Counted from the first letter of the stretch, positions 21,682 through 34,114 are shown. The stretch: DNA of 64,000 bases from Blepharisma stoltei (GCA_914767885.1 CAJZBQ010000001.1:248001-312000), one strand, 5' to 3'. A program made the numbers and translations. The notes: generated by a model not told the origin, from the sequence alone.

Positions 21682-24600
21682 ATGATCAGAATTGAGGCTA
21701 TCTGAATGCTTCAGTTTTTAATTATTGCAAGTTTAACTTTGGGTTTAGATATTACTTGCAATCTAAACGTATGCCCAAAAAGAAACGTAAGATCTATATA
21801 GAGAGGAGATGATTACTGTGACCCACTTTGTATGTTTCCTTATTGTGAATATGACTCAGCAGTCTCATCTTCCCCACAAACTCAAATACTTGATTCAGAT
21901 TGCCTATGAGATTGCTTATATTATATAGGCTGTGATTATTCACTATTAGGCAACGGAGTTTGCGATCAAAGCTGCAATTCTCCTTATTGTGGGTTCGATT
22001 TAGGAGACTGTGGATATTGCTGAAATGGATGTAAACTATATTTAGGCTATGAATATATGCTAGGAGGAACCTGCGATGATGCTTGCAACGTCATAGCTTG
22101 CTACAACGATATGGGAGCTTGCAAGGATTGCGCCACTAACTGCACAGCTGATATGCTGGGAAATGGGATTTGTGATTCTGAATGTAATGGGCCTTTCTGT
22201 AACTATGATTTCGGTGACTGTGAGAATTCCTCATGTGCTCCAGGCTGCTATACCTATATGATTGGAGATTCTACTTGTCAAGAAGAATGCCACATGGAGG
22301 AATGCAATTATGATGAGTATGATTGCGATTGCTATCCTGGATGTACTTCTTCGATAAGAGGTGACGGAAAATGCGATTCTTTGTGCAATAATACTGCTTG
22401 CTCTTTTGATAATCATGATTGTGGGGACTGCTCTTCAGGATGCTATGATACGATGCTGGGAAATCTTGAATGTGATGATGCTTGCAATAATAAAGATTGT
22501 AATTGGGACTATGGAGACTGTGGATGTGCTGACGGATGTGCTTTATCAGATTTTGGGAACTGCAAAGCTGAATGCCTTGTTGGAAAATGTGCCTATGATC
22601 AGATAAGTTCAGACTCTTCAAGAAGATGCAATAATAAAGGATTAGTTTTACTTGACTTATATCAAAATTTAGTTAAAGGCTCTTTTGATAGCGCTCCTAA
22701 TTATTTTTGGTGCATCTATAACTCACGCACTTACAATTCCGATACAGATGAGTGGTCAACTTGTGATGTCACCAAAGCTTATGATTTCACAAACTGCAAT
22801 CAAATCTGTGACATTGCTGATTGTGCATATAATTGAATAAACTGTGAGCCTGAAAAATCATATAAATGCAAAGATGATGACTGTATAAGCTGCTATGGGA
22901 CTGATGAAGGAAAATGTTTTAAATGCAGCGATTCGACAGTTCAGCTTTTTGGCTATTGTGCAGAAATCTGCCCTTATGGGTATGAAGCTAAATCAATTAT
23001 GGGCAGCAATCCAATTTGTTTGCCATTAGTCGACATTTCGACACCGAGAAACCCTTATGTTTATTATGCAAGCTCCAAAAAACATGGTGATGTGACAGGA
23101 GGGGAAGGGACTTTGGAGTCTCCTTTTGAAACTTTTGCAGTTGCTTTAGCATTGATTCAAAGGAAATATTCGATACTTTATCTGATAAATGATGGGGATT
23201 ATGAGTGGGCTCCTGTTGACGAATTTTACTTTGTAAATAATTTTATAAAAAATAGCCGATCTCCACTTGCCCATCATAACTCAGGAGATACGGGGACAAT
23301 GGTATATATAAAAATAGCAAGTTTAGATGGGAGCATTATAAAAATAAAGACAATCCCTGACAAATCAAACATATATATTGGACTTTGGTCTGGGCTTACC
23401 TTAGAAATTGAAAATGTTATTTTTGATGGAACTCTAATTACCACATCATGCTCTAGCCTAATATACTGTAGTTATTGTCCATATATCGAAAAACAAATAG
23501 ATGGCTCATATAAAACTGATCGTGGACAAAAAATAAAGACATCAGAATACTTGTCGTCAACATTTTGCTCGACTTATAATCAAAATTATTTATTTGGAGT
23601 ATCAAATCAAGCTATTTTAAATTTAACAAACGTAACCTTTTCTAATTGGGGAACTCTATATTATGCCTTAATAGAAAGCTGAGGGGGAAATATTACACTT
23701 AATAATGTAAATTTTGATAATATCGTCATTTTTAGTGATGAAGCTGCTGCAGTCATTTCAATGCAAGATTGTGATAACGCTTTTTATAATTGTGGCACTT
23801 TGAATTATACAAATGGGAAAGTATCTAGAATTAACAATGGCTTTGAATATGCCGATCCGATTGATTTTAGAGGGTTTTTATATGCTGAAAAAATTCAATA
23901 TGCAACTTTTACAAATGTAATTTTTGAAAAAAATTTGGTGGCTCTTCAGCAGTCATCCACATTCGAAACAGGCTCTCTTATTACCCTTAAAATATTTCGA
24001 AATTTAGAAATTAATAATTGCCAATTTATTTCAAATATTGCTGATACAGGAATTATTAGCATAGCATCAAAGGGGCTAAATTTTGTAATAGCTGTAAACG
24101 AAAATAATGAGCTTATTGATTTATTGCAAGATCACATTTATATACACAATTCAACGTTTACAGGAAATTTCGGGAAATTTTATGGGATTTTGTATGCAAG
24201 CTTCAAAGGACAACTCCAAAACTTTCGATTTGAAAATCTAACTCTCACCTTTAAATTGGAACAAAATATCGTTAAAATTCGCATTTTTGGGTACTTTAAA
24301 TTGGAACAAAATTATTTTTTCGATGGGAAAATTTTATCTCTAATTTTTCATAAATTAGTTTTGGCTCAATTTGTATATTATTTAAACAGTATTCATACTG
24401 AATCAATCATTTTTTTTTATTTAAATCTTCGTAAAAATAAATAAAATTCAAAGTATTATGTCAATTTATTAAACATTTTAAAAATGTTTTTTAAAATAAA
24501 TTAAAGATGAAGATATAATTTTTATATAAAATTAATTTTGACCTATTTTAATTGGGAAGGTGCAAGTAGAATGCTATTTAAACAGTTTTTACACTAAATC

Positions 24601-27600
24601 GATTAATTTTTTAATTATTTATTTATAAGAATATATTAAAATTTAAAGCATTGTGTTAGTTAATATTTTTTAAAAAAAATTATAACGCTTTAAATTGGAA
24701 ATGGATTTTTTGTTCAATTTAAAGGGGGGGTAAGCATAACTTCTAATGGAGTTGAAAGTGGTTCATTGATATATGTTATAAATAATGAAATTAAAGCCGA
24801 ATATGAATTAGACACGACAAAACCAGCAACTTTAACAACAGGGCAAAGAGTAACTGCATTTTATAAAGCGCGCTGGTTTATTACAAAGTGCATTAATTTT
24901 TTTGAAAATTATTCAGGTGGTTCTGGGATGATTGACATTAATAATTTAGTGAATATAGATGTTAATAGTTTGTCGCTAGATTCCAATGGCGCTAGTACAG
25001 ATATTGACGTAAATGATATAATACTTAATGATTGAATAGAGGATTCAACTATGTATCTCAAACTGCAATACGACGATGCTGCTCTTATTGACTGCGCTTC
25101 TATGATATCTGTAGACTCTTCAATTAATATTTCTATTTCAGATTTTAGCATGACAAATAATTATTGCAAGGAATCTTCGCCTGTGTTTATCTTATCAAAA
25201 ATTGGAGAATTGTCAATTTCAAGGTTTAATTGCACAAAAAACGAAGGAAATGGAGACCATCCGATATGCCTGTATGTAGCAGCAGCTATAGAAACCTCAA
25301 TTATAAACTCCACTTTTATAAGCAATGCTAACAATCTTTCATCTGGGTCAGGAGCAATTGGAACTATAACTTCAAATTTAAACTTGACCTTAGAAAATTG
25401 CTTATTTCAATCGAACTCTGCTGGATATGGAGGAGCATTATATTTCCAAGGGAGATATAGGCATATCCCTAGATAGCCCGATATGGACGAGCAATAGAGG
25501 CCAAAACTTCCCACTTGGTCCCGGCCAACTCATGTAGGTCGAACCAAGTGGCAAGTGGCGAATGAGCTTCCTTTCACTTGGTTCGGCCAATCCGAGTGGG
25601 CGGACCAAGTGAGAGGTTTTGACCTCTATCCCTCGCCCATATCGGGCTATCTTAGGGATAAGCCTATATTTAAATATTTCAAAAAGTATTTTTATTATGA
25701 ATAAATCCCCAAATGAGCTTGGAGGAGCAATTTATTATTCTCCTCAAATTATTTATAAAAATTCAGGATTTTTTATTGACAGCTGTAATTTCAACAAAAA
25801 TCAAGCTATCAGTTATGGAGGTGCTATCTATATTGAAGAGAAAATTATCGGTTCTACAAAAATAGATCTTCAATTTAAAAACGTTTCTTTTTTCTATAAT
25901 TCTGCTGAAAATGGTGCTGCTATTTATATTGAAAAAACAGCTGCTTTAAGCCAATATTCTTCAATAGAAGATTCTCATTTTTTAAACAATACAGCAGAGA
26001 CATCAGGGACTTTATCAATTTCATTTTATAATGGAATTTTGTCAATAACTGATACTGATTTTTCAAAAAATTACGCGAAATGAGGGTCAGCCATTTATAT
26101 CACCACAAAAGAAGATGGGTCTTCGTTAAGATCGCAAACTATATTAGACACATGCACAATTACAAATAACTCAGGAGAGTCAATTATTCATATGGATGAT
26201 TTAAGCCAATATTCATATTTGGAAACGACAAATTGTCTTTTTGAGTGAAACTTAGGGACAGTTATATTGCTTAATTATGATAATTGGGTAGAAACAGCAT
26301 CAATATTTAGATATAATACTGCAATTAAAGGAGGAAGCTCAGTAAGTCTGCAAAACCAAGCAACAGGGGAGTCAACAGGCACTATTTTTTATGAAAATAT
26401 AAGCAAAGCGACTGGAGGTGCTGCATCGATTAGCTCTCAATCAATTTTTAAATGCTCTTTTTGCAACTTTACAAATAATTATGCAGAAAATTCTGGTGGA
26501 GTTATTTATGTCGAGCAAAACTCATTGATTTTAACACAGATTAGAGAAACTATTTAATCATAATAAAATATAGTTATTTCATTTTTAATTTATATTAAAA
26601 AAGGCCCTTCGGAGAGAAGCTAGACCTAATCAAATATAGCATAATTGAGGATTCTATAATTACAGGAAATTCTTGTCTTAGGAAGGGCTCTGTGATGTAT
26701 CTTTTAGGCACTTCTTTACTCTCCTCTTCAACTTAGTGAGGAAACATTTTTTTCAAAATTTAAAAAAAAAATTCTATTTTAGAAAAATTGGAAAGTAAAA
26801 GCTAATTTAATTTAAAAATTTATGTTTCTAGCTCCAAATTCAATAGGCTTTCATTATAATAATTGTAACTTATAAATAAAAATATTTTTAAAATAAAAAA
26901 TTCTTAAAAATAGTTTTACTTGCTCACAGAAGGAGGAGTTAGTTTCTTCTCAGATAATAAGAACAAATATATACAATAACAAAGCATCTGAAGGAGCAAT
27001 CGTCCTTCTAGATGCGTCGATTTTGATTAACTCTTCCAAAATCCATGAAAATTCAGCAGATGAAGCAAGCCCCGGGCTGATTTTGACCCTCTCAAGTGCA
27101 AATATTTCGAGCTCTCAATTTTATTCTCAGCCGAGTAAGCAAGGATGCTTTATATATTCATCAACCCAGAGCTCTTTATATATTTCAAACTCAACCTTTA
27201 AAGATGCAGTTTCTTCAGGCTCAGGAGGTGCCATATTTGCTATTTCCACCTCAATTACAGCATTAAACTGTGTTTTTTCAAATCTTCAAGCAAACTCTGG
27301 AGGGGCAATTCTAGCTTATTCAGATAGCTCTCTTTTTATTCAGTCATCCAATTTTACACACCTTACTTCATACAGCACTGGTGCAGTTGACTAATTGCCA
27401 TTTTAACTAATTTTTGAAGTCATTTTCTAGGAAAGTTTTTTTTTTTTAAAAAAAATTAAATTTCAATAATTTCACATAACCAAAATTCCCCAACCAATCG
27501 CCCCACTATCAAAATGCTCTGGTCAAATAATATGCCCCGATGCAGTTTTTGATTTATATCAAAGCAACGTAACAATATTGAACTCATTTTTTGAAAATTT

Positions 27601-30600
27601 CTCCAGTACTGGAATCTATGGTGACAAATTAGGAAATTTATATGTTACAGGCTCATCTTTTAATAGTGCCAATGGAGTTAATGGCGGAGCCATCTATTGC
27701 ATAGCTTGCTCTGATATAGCCATCAAAACCAGTAGATTTGTGAACTGCAATGCTACCCTAGGCGGCGCTGTTCATTTGATAACTTCTTCAGATTCAATGA
27801 TAAACTCTGTGTATATTGTAGATGAGACTTACTTTATAAATAACACAGCTTTAAATGGAGGTGCGGTCTATGCAAATAACATCTTATTGAATCTAACAAA
27901 CTCTTTCATATACCATAATCATGCGTATGTATCAGACTCAGATCAAGCAAATACCAAAATTCAATATGGAATTGGAGGAGGCCTTTTCTTAAATTGTAAA
28001 GATCTTGATATATGCAAATTTTATCTTATTAATAATTATTTTAGGGCTCCTTCACATTGCGTCTGCACCGCAAGACATTCAGCCTATTTTTAGAAAATTG
28101 ATTTTTGGCTATTTTCTCCTAGAATTACATGTCTCTAAGATAGCCTATAATTCTTTTCTTATGACTTTGTAGCTGACAGATGAGAGAAAGTAAAAAAATG
28201 GAAAAAGAAAATAGACTCAAAAAATAGATTTGTGATATAGGTGCTTTTAAAATATCCTTTAATTTTAGAGGGAACGCAGCAAGCTATAATGGAGGTGCCT
28301 ATGCATGGGATGACATTATGCCGATTTCTATCGATAATATTTTTTTGAATAATTCAGCCGCTTATGCGCCAAATGTTGCATCATATCCTATTTCAATGGT
28401 CGCAGAATCAAGTAATTCATCATTAAGAAGGCTCGAAAGCAGAAGCCTAGGAGCTCCTCCAATTATAGCTAATTTAGAAAATGTAGCCTCAGGCCAAACT
28501 TATACAACACCATTAATTATTGCTTTAATTGATCATGATGGAAATGTAGTAAAGACTGATAATACAAGTACTGCTGAGCTTCAGACTATTGATAACAAAA
28601 CAACAGTTTCTGGTTTAATCAGGGTAGTAGCAGTTGAAGGTATTTATACATTTTCTTCGTTTACACTAACTGGGTATCCAGGAGTAAATACAAAGATTTT
28701 AGTATATACATCAGCTATTGATACATCGAAAAGTACTAACTTTTATCTGATAATATTATTACGTTAGTTTAACGCTGATTTTTCAGCATTTCTCTCTTTT
28801 ACCTTCATTATTGAATAAATAAAATCGTTTATTAAGTTGCTCATTTCCTCCATTTCTTCTCTATGTTCATTCTCCAACCAAATCTGATAATATAATTTCT
28901 ATATATAAATTTGTAATATAAATAAATTATGGAAATTAAAAATAATAGAGTAAGGCCAAAGATGACGCAGAGTATCATCAAATTATGCTTATTAACGTTA
29001 CTTTTAGACTTTGCCAGATTGGAGAAGCAACTGTAGGAAATTTATGCAAAATCTGTGGGTCGAACTATTATAGTTTAGACCCCTCCATCCCTGAATGTCT
29101 GACATGCCCTGATGATGCAATTTGTTATGGAAATTATACAATGGTTCCAAAGCGTGGGTATTGGCGAGATAATATGTATGCAAGCGTTTTTTGAAAATGC
29201 CCAAACTCTGATGCATGTCTTGGCTCGCCTGACGCTGAAAACATTTCATATACAGGAGAATGCGACAAAGGGTATAAAGGAAATATGTGTCAATCTTGTG
29301 AATATGGATATTCAAAAACAGCTGATGAAACGTGCAGTCCTTGCCCAGACGAATCTTCGAATAGTTTGAGAATTGCTGGCGTTTCTATAAGTCTCATAAT
29401 TATCTGTGCAATTATGGTAAATTCAACTCGAAGATCTGCATTTAAACCTACATCACTAGCATCGATTTACATAAAAATTTTTATGAATTATTTACAGTTA
29501 GTTATGCTTGTGACTACTTTTAACTTAAAATGACCAAGTCTTGTGTGGAAAGTATTTGCTATACAAAATACAGCTGGCTCAGCAAATGATCAAATTTTTT
29601 CTTTTGACTGTTTTTTGCAGATTAAAGATGAACCTGATCAGTATTATTACAGCAAGCTAATTCTAATGAGTCTTGCACCTTTAGTTATTGCACTAGTTTC
29701 CTTAACCGTATGAATTTTAATTTATACTAACTTTCATTAATGAAGAAGTTGTAAAAAATTTTAATTTTAAAAATAATTATAAAAATTTAGAGAGCAAAAA
29801 AATACAAACACACTTTTTTAATTATTTTAAGAATAATAAAATTAGATAAAAACAATATAACTCCCCCCACTTTAAATTGAACAAAATATATGTAAAATTC
29901 CCTTTTTTTAGGTATTTAGCCACCCTTTAAATTGGAGCAATTTTTTTTTCAATAGGAAAATTTATAGGCGAAAATATTAATTTATAAAATAAAATGTTTT
30001 TGCATTGAAACGATTAAATTTTTACAATAATTCTATATAAGTTAAATTAAAATAAAAGTATCTGAGCTCAATTTTTATTTTAAATTTTTACCCTCATTTA
30101 AATTGGATCATAATTTTTTGTTCCAATTTAAGGGTCGGGACTAAGAAATTGGGAAATTGATATAATTTTATTGAAAGACCCCGTAAAGTAGATTACAATT
30201 TGATGTTTTTTGTAGAGCGGGGATTAAGAGGAAAAACTTAAGGCATTTTCGGAATGATTATATATCTACATGTGTTATTTTACTATTTTTAATCCACCCA
30301 AATATCGTTAAAATGATGTTTGGTGCATTCAGTTGTAAACAAATAAATTCAGGGGAGCGGTGACTTACAGTAGATTACGATATAAGGTGCTGAGATAGCA
30401 AACATATCTTTTATTTGTGCTTAGTTGTTATTCCTTCTATTATACTCTGGGGGATTGGAATTCCTGCTTTGTGCTTACTTAATTTACTCCCCCATTTAAT
30501 ATGGAGCAAAATATTGGTAAATTCTCCATTTTTTGGTTACTAACACTTAACCAAGAAATTCCCAATAACCAAGAAAAAAGAAGACTCTGAAAATTTTTTT

Positions 30601-31862
30601 GATTTCAACGACAATGGCAATGAATTAATTTTGGAAAGCCAAAAAATTTTAGCAAATCAAAAATGACTTTTTGGTTTGCCAAAATATTTTTTCTTTAGCA
30701 CAAAAGTTTTTTGTTTTTGGTATTTGGGAATTTTTCTCGGTTTTATGCCTGTTTTATGAGATAAAGAGAATTTTTGCGGAATTTTTGCTTATTCTTTCTG
30801 TGTTTTCAGCACTCCAAGTTCATTCTCCTAATCTAAATTCGCAAGTTTTTTGATTTTTAAGCTGTTTTTCGACTATTTAAGAAAGTATATATAAATTTGT
30901 TTTAAAAATAATTAACAAACTTCATACCAGACATAATTATTTTCCAATTTAAATGGGATAAGTCAGTGAAAAACCGAAGAAAACTCAATGAAATCGGCCC
31001 AAGGCTCATGTTTGGTTTCTTCTTCAATGGCTATAAAAAGTCATGCTATTACTGAGAATTTATTATATTATATAGAAAAATATTAGTTATCTGCTGCTCT
31101 GTTTTTTTAGCTAATATATCTGTCAGTGTTCAAGCCCTTACCGTAACAATAATACTAGCAGCCTCCCTCCACTTACACTATACAAATAGTCCCTATAGCG
31201 GCCCAGCTTTAAATGAACTGGAATTAAGATCGATTTTTGTATCAGCCACTACAATTTATTGTGGCCTTTATTTTTTAACAGATTCTTTAGATGAAATTAG
31301 CCGATTTATATTTTTCTTGATTATAGTGTTCTCAAACATTTATTTTTTATATTATTGGCTTTTTAAATTAATAGATACAGGATTGAGGAATTTGCAAAAA
31401 AGAATACCTTTTCTCAAGCACAAGTGATATAAAAATGATGGCTATGATGATAAATTATTCGAAAATCCTAAAAAAGGTCATATAGTAACAAAGGAAGGTG
31501 AAGAATTTTATTCAATTGTGCACAGCATCCCAAAGAAAAAAGACTCGAAAGATGTATTTGATCCACGTTTAACTATGGCTGATGTGTTTATAAGCATGAT
31601 ACCAGAAGCACTTGAATATGACGAAAGTTTAGAAAGCATTTCACTAAATCGAGGTCTTGAATCAATCTCTAGCAAAAATTCAATGTTTGATGTTGAATTA
31701 CCAACATCAGCTGAAAGGTCTAAGGAAAAAGAGAGACATTTGCCTTTAACTGATGGAGAAGAAGAAAAAGAAGAAAAAGAAGAAAAGAAAGAAAAAGAAG
31801 AAAAATTGGAAAGCTTGGATGCCACATTGGAGCAGGAGATGATTGAGCTAAAAGTTGATTAA
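21682..31862 (+). CDS. large surface protein: LNR repeats, beta-helix, membrane domain
   Basis: After removing one 15-nt intron and nine IESs, the frame is open for about 2,509 codons ending TAA, with UGA as Trp. The order is: a signal peptide (MLQFLIIASLTLG, in-frame ATG at 21706); about eight cysteine-rich Notch/LNR-type repeats with the pattern C-x3-C-x3-C-x2-D-x2-DC (to about 22850); a long beta-helix region with repeated GGAI(Y/F) and NSxF motifs, as in polymorphic outer-membrane-type repeats (to about 28700); a cysteine-rich stalk with the PKRGYW and GYKGNMCQSCEYGY motifs; several membrane helices (for example IPSIILWGIGIPALCLL and CYYWEFIILYRKILVICC); and an acidic, Glu-rich cytoplasmic tail. 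A role at the cell surface is an inference. The two decayed 3' copies upstream and one downstream show that the locus has duplicated repeatedly. Confidence 0.85.
21787..21801 (+). other. 15-nt intron
   Basis: GTAAGATCTATATAG is exactly 15 nt. Removing it joins CPKRN to RGDDYCDPLC and removes an in-frame TAG. Confidence 0.85.
24241..24732. mobile_element. MITE family 2 element acting as an IES (492 bp)
   Basis: TA-flanked (24239-24240 and 24731-24732). The left arm has two direct CTTTAAATTGGAACAAAA units and the right arm ends TTTAAAGGGGGGGTA. Removal gives RFENLSITSNGVESG in frame. Confidence 0.9.
25458..25668. repeat. palindromic IES (211 bp), TA-flanked
   Basis: The terminal arms TAGGCATATCCCTAGATAG and the right-hand complement (CTATCTTAGGGATAAGCCTA) form a long hairpin. 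Inner arms are built on CACTTGG/CCAAGTG and CCTCTA/TAGAGG. Removal joins YFQGRY to LNISKSIF in frame. Confidence 0.88.
26534..26622. other. IES (89 bp), TA-flanked
   Basis: Joining TTTTA (ending 26533) to GACCTAATC (from 26623) gives QNSLILDLIKYSIIEDS in frame and removes a TAA. Confidence 0.82.
26719..26941. mobile_element. degenerate MITE family 1 element acting as an IES (223 bp)
   Basis: The ends are CTCTCCTCTTCAACTTAGTGAG and, at the right, GCTCACAGAAGGAGGAGTTA, with an AT-rich family-1-like core. Joining at TA gives LLGTSLVSSQIIRTN in frame. Confidence 0.82.
27394..27558. other. IES (165 bp), TA-flanked
   Basis: Joining GTTGACTA (ending 27393) to TCAAAGCAACG (from 27559) gives STGAVDYQSNVTILNSF, in frame and fitting the repeat pattern. 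The interior has a TAA and long T and A runs. Confidence 0.78.
28044..28267. other. IES (224 bp), TA-flanked
   Basis: Joining TATTTTA (ending 28043) to GAGGGAACGC (from 28268) gives LINNYFRGNAASYNGGAY in frame. Confidence 0.83.
28739..28994. other. IES (256 bp), TA-flanked
   Basis: Joining AGTACTA (ending 28738) to ACGTTACTTTTAG (from 28995) gives DTSKSTNVTFRLCQIGEA in frame. Confidence 0.82.
29730..30226. other. IES (497 bp) that contains a nested MITE
   Basis: Joining TATACTA (ending 29729) to AGAGGAAAAACTT (from 30227) gives WILIYTKRKNLRHFRND in frame. A complete family-2 MITE lies inside at 29860-30143, so the original IES was about 213 bp. Confidence 0.85.
29860..30143. mobile_element. 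MITE family 2 element nested inside an IES
   Basis: TA-flanked, beginning ACTCCCCCCACTTTAAATTG and ending in the complement of the arm (CCAATTTAAGGGTCGGGACTA). The core is AT-rich. Confidence 0.8.
30482..30960. mobile_element. diverged MITE family 2 element acting as an IES (479 bp)
   Basis: The left arm is CTCCCCCATTTAATATGGAG and the right arm is TTTTCCAATTTAAATGGGATA. Joining CTTA (ending 30481) to AGTCAGTG (from 30961) gives CLLKSVKNRRKLNEIG, matching CLLNFAKNKRKLNEIG in the pseudogene near 11840. Confidence 0.8.
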
Positions 31863-31959
31863 TCTGAATAACTATATTTTAATTCTAGAGTCAAATGGAA
31901 GTAAATACACTCAAACAGAGAAAGAGCAAGATCCTAGAATTTAACCATAAAATTTTGAT

Positions 31960-32430
31960 ATATTTAATAATTCTTTTAGCCATATAACTCATCGGATTAT
32001 ATTTTTCTTGATTACCTTTTCTCCGGAATAAGTGATATAGGGATGATGGCTATGACAAAAATATGCTGGACAATCCTAAAAAGGGCCATATTGTAACAAA
32101 GGATGGTGAAGAATTTTATTCAATATTTTGTAAAGAGCCAGAGAAAGAAGAGTTAAAAAATGTATTTGATCCACGTTTGACTATGGCAGATGTTTTATCA
32201 GTATGATACCAGAAACGCTTCAAGATGAAGAAAGCTGTATTAAACATTCTCATGTCAATAGTGTTGAAGCTTCATCTTGTATCAATTCTGAATATGATAT
32301 TGATTTGCCAACATCAGCTGACAAGGCCAGTGGAAGAAATGAAAATGCTCCAAATGGTGAAGGAGAAGAAAGTAAGGATAGCTCGGAATCAAGTTGGAAT
32401 CAGGACAGAACGGAGTATAATGTTGATTAA
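31960..32430 (+). pseudogene. tandem partial copy of the surface-protein tail
   Basis: The repeat follows the cytoplasmic tail of the gene just upstream with an internal deletion: NPKKGHIVTKDGEEFYSI near 32080 and IDLPTSADKASGRNE near 32300 match NPKKGHIVTKEGEEFYSI and VELPTSAERSKEKE. The frame breaks near 32195. It ends AEYNVD-like then TAA at 32430. A separate expressed gene is unlikely. Confidence 0.65.
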
Positions 32431-32584
32431 TTCAAATAAAGATTTTACTAATTGAATTTTATTTTTTCGCATCTTTTCCAAAATTATAAAACCACAATTA
32501 ATTTCTATATTTTTATAAAACATGTATTTATTATTGAAGTTTATATAATAAATTTTATGAGCTTTTCTTTTAGATAGTCCAATA

Positions 32585-32655
32585 AGGCTATGATTTACCA
32601 GGGCTGAATCTTTGGTCTAACCAAAAATGTCTTCCCAGGGGAAATCATAGCCTTA
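32585..32655. repeat. palindromic TA-flanked insertion (71 bp)
   Basis: The arms AAGGCTATGATTT and AAATCATAGCCTT surround a short loop, with TA at 32583-32584 and 32654-32655. It resembles the palindromic IESs in coding DNA but lies between genes, so excision cannot be tested by reading frame. Confidence 0.6.
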
Positions 32656-32862
32656 TGAGACTGTTTAAACGAAATAGCTATATATTAATTATATCTAAAA
32701 TTAATTTAATTGTCATAAATTTAACATATTTGTTAAATGTCATCAAACGCAATCTATTTTATTTTCTCCATAAAAAAAATTTAAAAGCAGATATTCATAG
32801 ATTAAATATACAATTTTTACCTGAAAAAGCTCCCTAATTTATAAATAAAATTTGTTTATCCA

Positions 32863-33534
32863 TTAAGATTCTTCGATATCCTCTACTTTCTGATTATTCT
32901 CATCAAGCTCTTTCACAAACAAATCTCTCCATCCCAAAATGGTTTTTTCACTGATTCCCAGCAACAGCGCAATCGGCTTTGCATATCCAGCTTTAATAAC
33001 CAATTTCACAATTTCCTCTCTGATTTCATTATCCAGCATTTTATTATACAATCTCTTCGCCCTGCTCATCATTTCTTTAATTTCTTCACATTTCTCCTGA
33101 ATTTCTGGGCTAAGTAGCTCCTTTACATTACTCAAAGTAAGTGGTTCATTGTCTTCTTTTATTTTAAAGCTTGACTTGCTGAATCTTTCTATCGATTTTT
33201 CTGTAGTTTTTTTGAAGCCTTCTAGAACACTATTAGTAAAATGAAGACTTTGAGAAGATGGGTCATTATCCGCTTCTTTGAAACAATTAGGGTTATCTTT
33301 TCATTGCTTTCTTCAAGATTTGATATGGCTGTAAGAAATATTGAAAAGCTTCATAAGAATGCTTCTTCCACCATATTGGTCATAAATCTCGACGATTTCT
33401 TCTTTGAGGCGATTTGGAACTTGTTTCGCTCGAAGGATCTTACCGTTGTAGAGTGGCTTTAATTCTGCTTTTATTGCTTTAAGTCTAAGAGCAAGTTCTC
33501 GGGTTTTTTCTTGATCTGATAGATATTCATTCAT
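32863..33534 (-). CDS. tandem helix-turn-helix protein
   Basis: With UGA as Trp the frame is 223 codons. Two similar segments, roughly residues 43-80 and 180-215, look like homeodomain- or transposase-type helix-turn-helix units: RLKEEIVEIYDQYGG then NISYSHIKSW, and EIREEIVKLVIKAGY then GISEKTILGW. The final Trp of the first unit is UGA and that of the second is UGG, which is internal support for the code. The middle is polar and the C-terminus acidic. Sequence-specific DNA binding is an inference. An origin from a transposase N-terminus is possible, but no catalytic domain is present. Confidence 0.7.
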
Positions 33535-33828
33535 TTTTAGTCCCCAATTTTTATATACTGAATTATCTTGAATAGCCTAGTAAGAAATATTTTTAGGGTG
33601 AACCAGATAGCTTTTTAGCATATGAAATCTAGTTTGCTTCTTTTAATTTATGCTTAAAAAATCAATTACATGCTTATTGGAATTTTTGGCTTATTAAATA
33701 TACTTTAAGAGTCAAATAGTGGACGAACTGATAAAATTGAAGTCTAACGCCTACTTTTATACTACAAATCAGTTTTATTAAAAATGTGTGATTCGCATTG
33801 ATGAGATAAACTCTCATGCGAAATATTA
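33535..33828. other. intergenic, no gene seen
   Basis: AT-rich sequence upstream of the helix-turn-helix gene. No credible frame. Confidence 0.3.
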
Positions 33829-34067
33829 ACTCCCCCGATCCGTGAGTAAACTAAAAAATTTTGCTCGCTCACATAGGGGGGGTTAATTTGTTTTAAAAAA
33901 ATTTGCCTAAAAATTTTATTTAATTTGTAAAAAGCAATTTGTTTAAAATTAAACAGAATTAGAGGTTTCATTATACTAATTATCACATATATATCAAATT
34001 TTCTTTCAGAGTTTTTTATACTAAAAATAGGGATTTTTTCAAAGGTTTTGTTTGCTCAAGGGAAATA
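33829..34067. mobile_element. MITE family 1 copy, intergenic
   Basis: It begins ACTCCCCCGATCCGTGAG after TA (33827-33828), has the hairpin partner GCTCGCTCACATAGGGGGG, the family core and a decayed right arm TTTGCTCAAGGGAAATA. Confidence 0.75.
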
Positions 34068-34114
34068 AGGAAAATAGAAAAACTACTTTAAAAGTGATAA
34101 AATATTTTGGCTTA

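Noticed and set aside
22271-22621. Minus-strand frame opposite the LNR repeats
   Set aside because: It is the shadow of a strongly supported plus-strand Cys-rich repeat region.
27385-27545. Frame break in the surface-protein gene taken as evidence for a pseudogene
   Set aside because: Choosing the TA at 27557-27558 as right boundary restores the frame and the repeat pattern.
28985-29315. Overlapping minus-strand frame opposite the Cys-rich stalk
   Set aside because: Shadow of the large surface-protein gene.
31508-31825. Minus-strand Ser-rich frame opposite the acidic tail
   Set aside because: Ser-rich sequence is the expected antisense reading of GAA/AAA-rich coding DNA.
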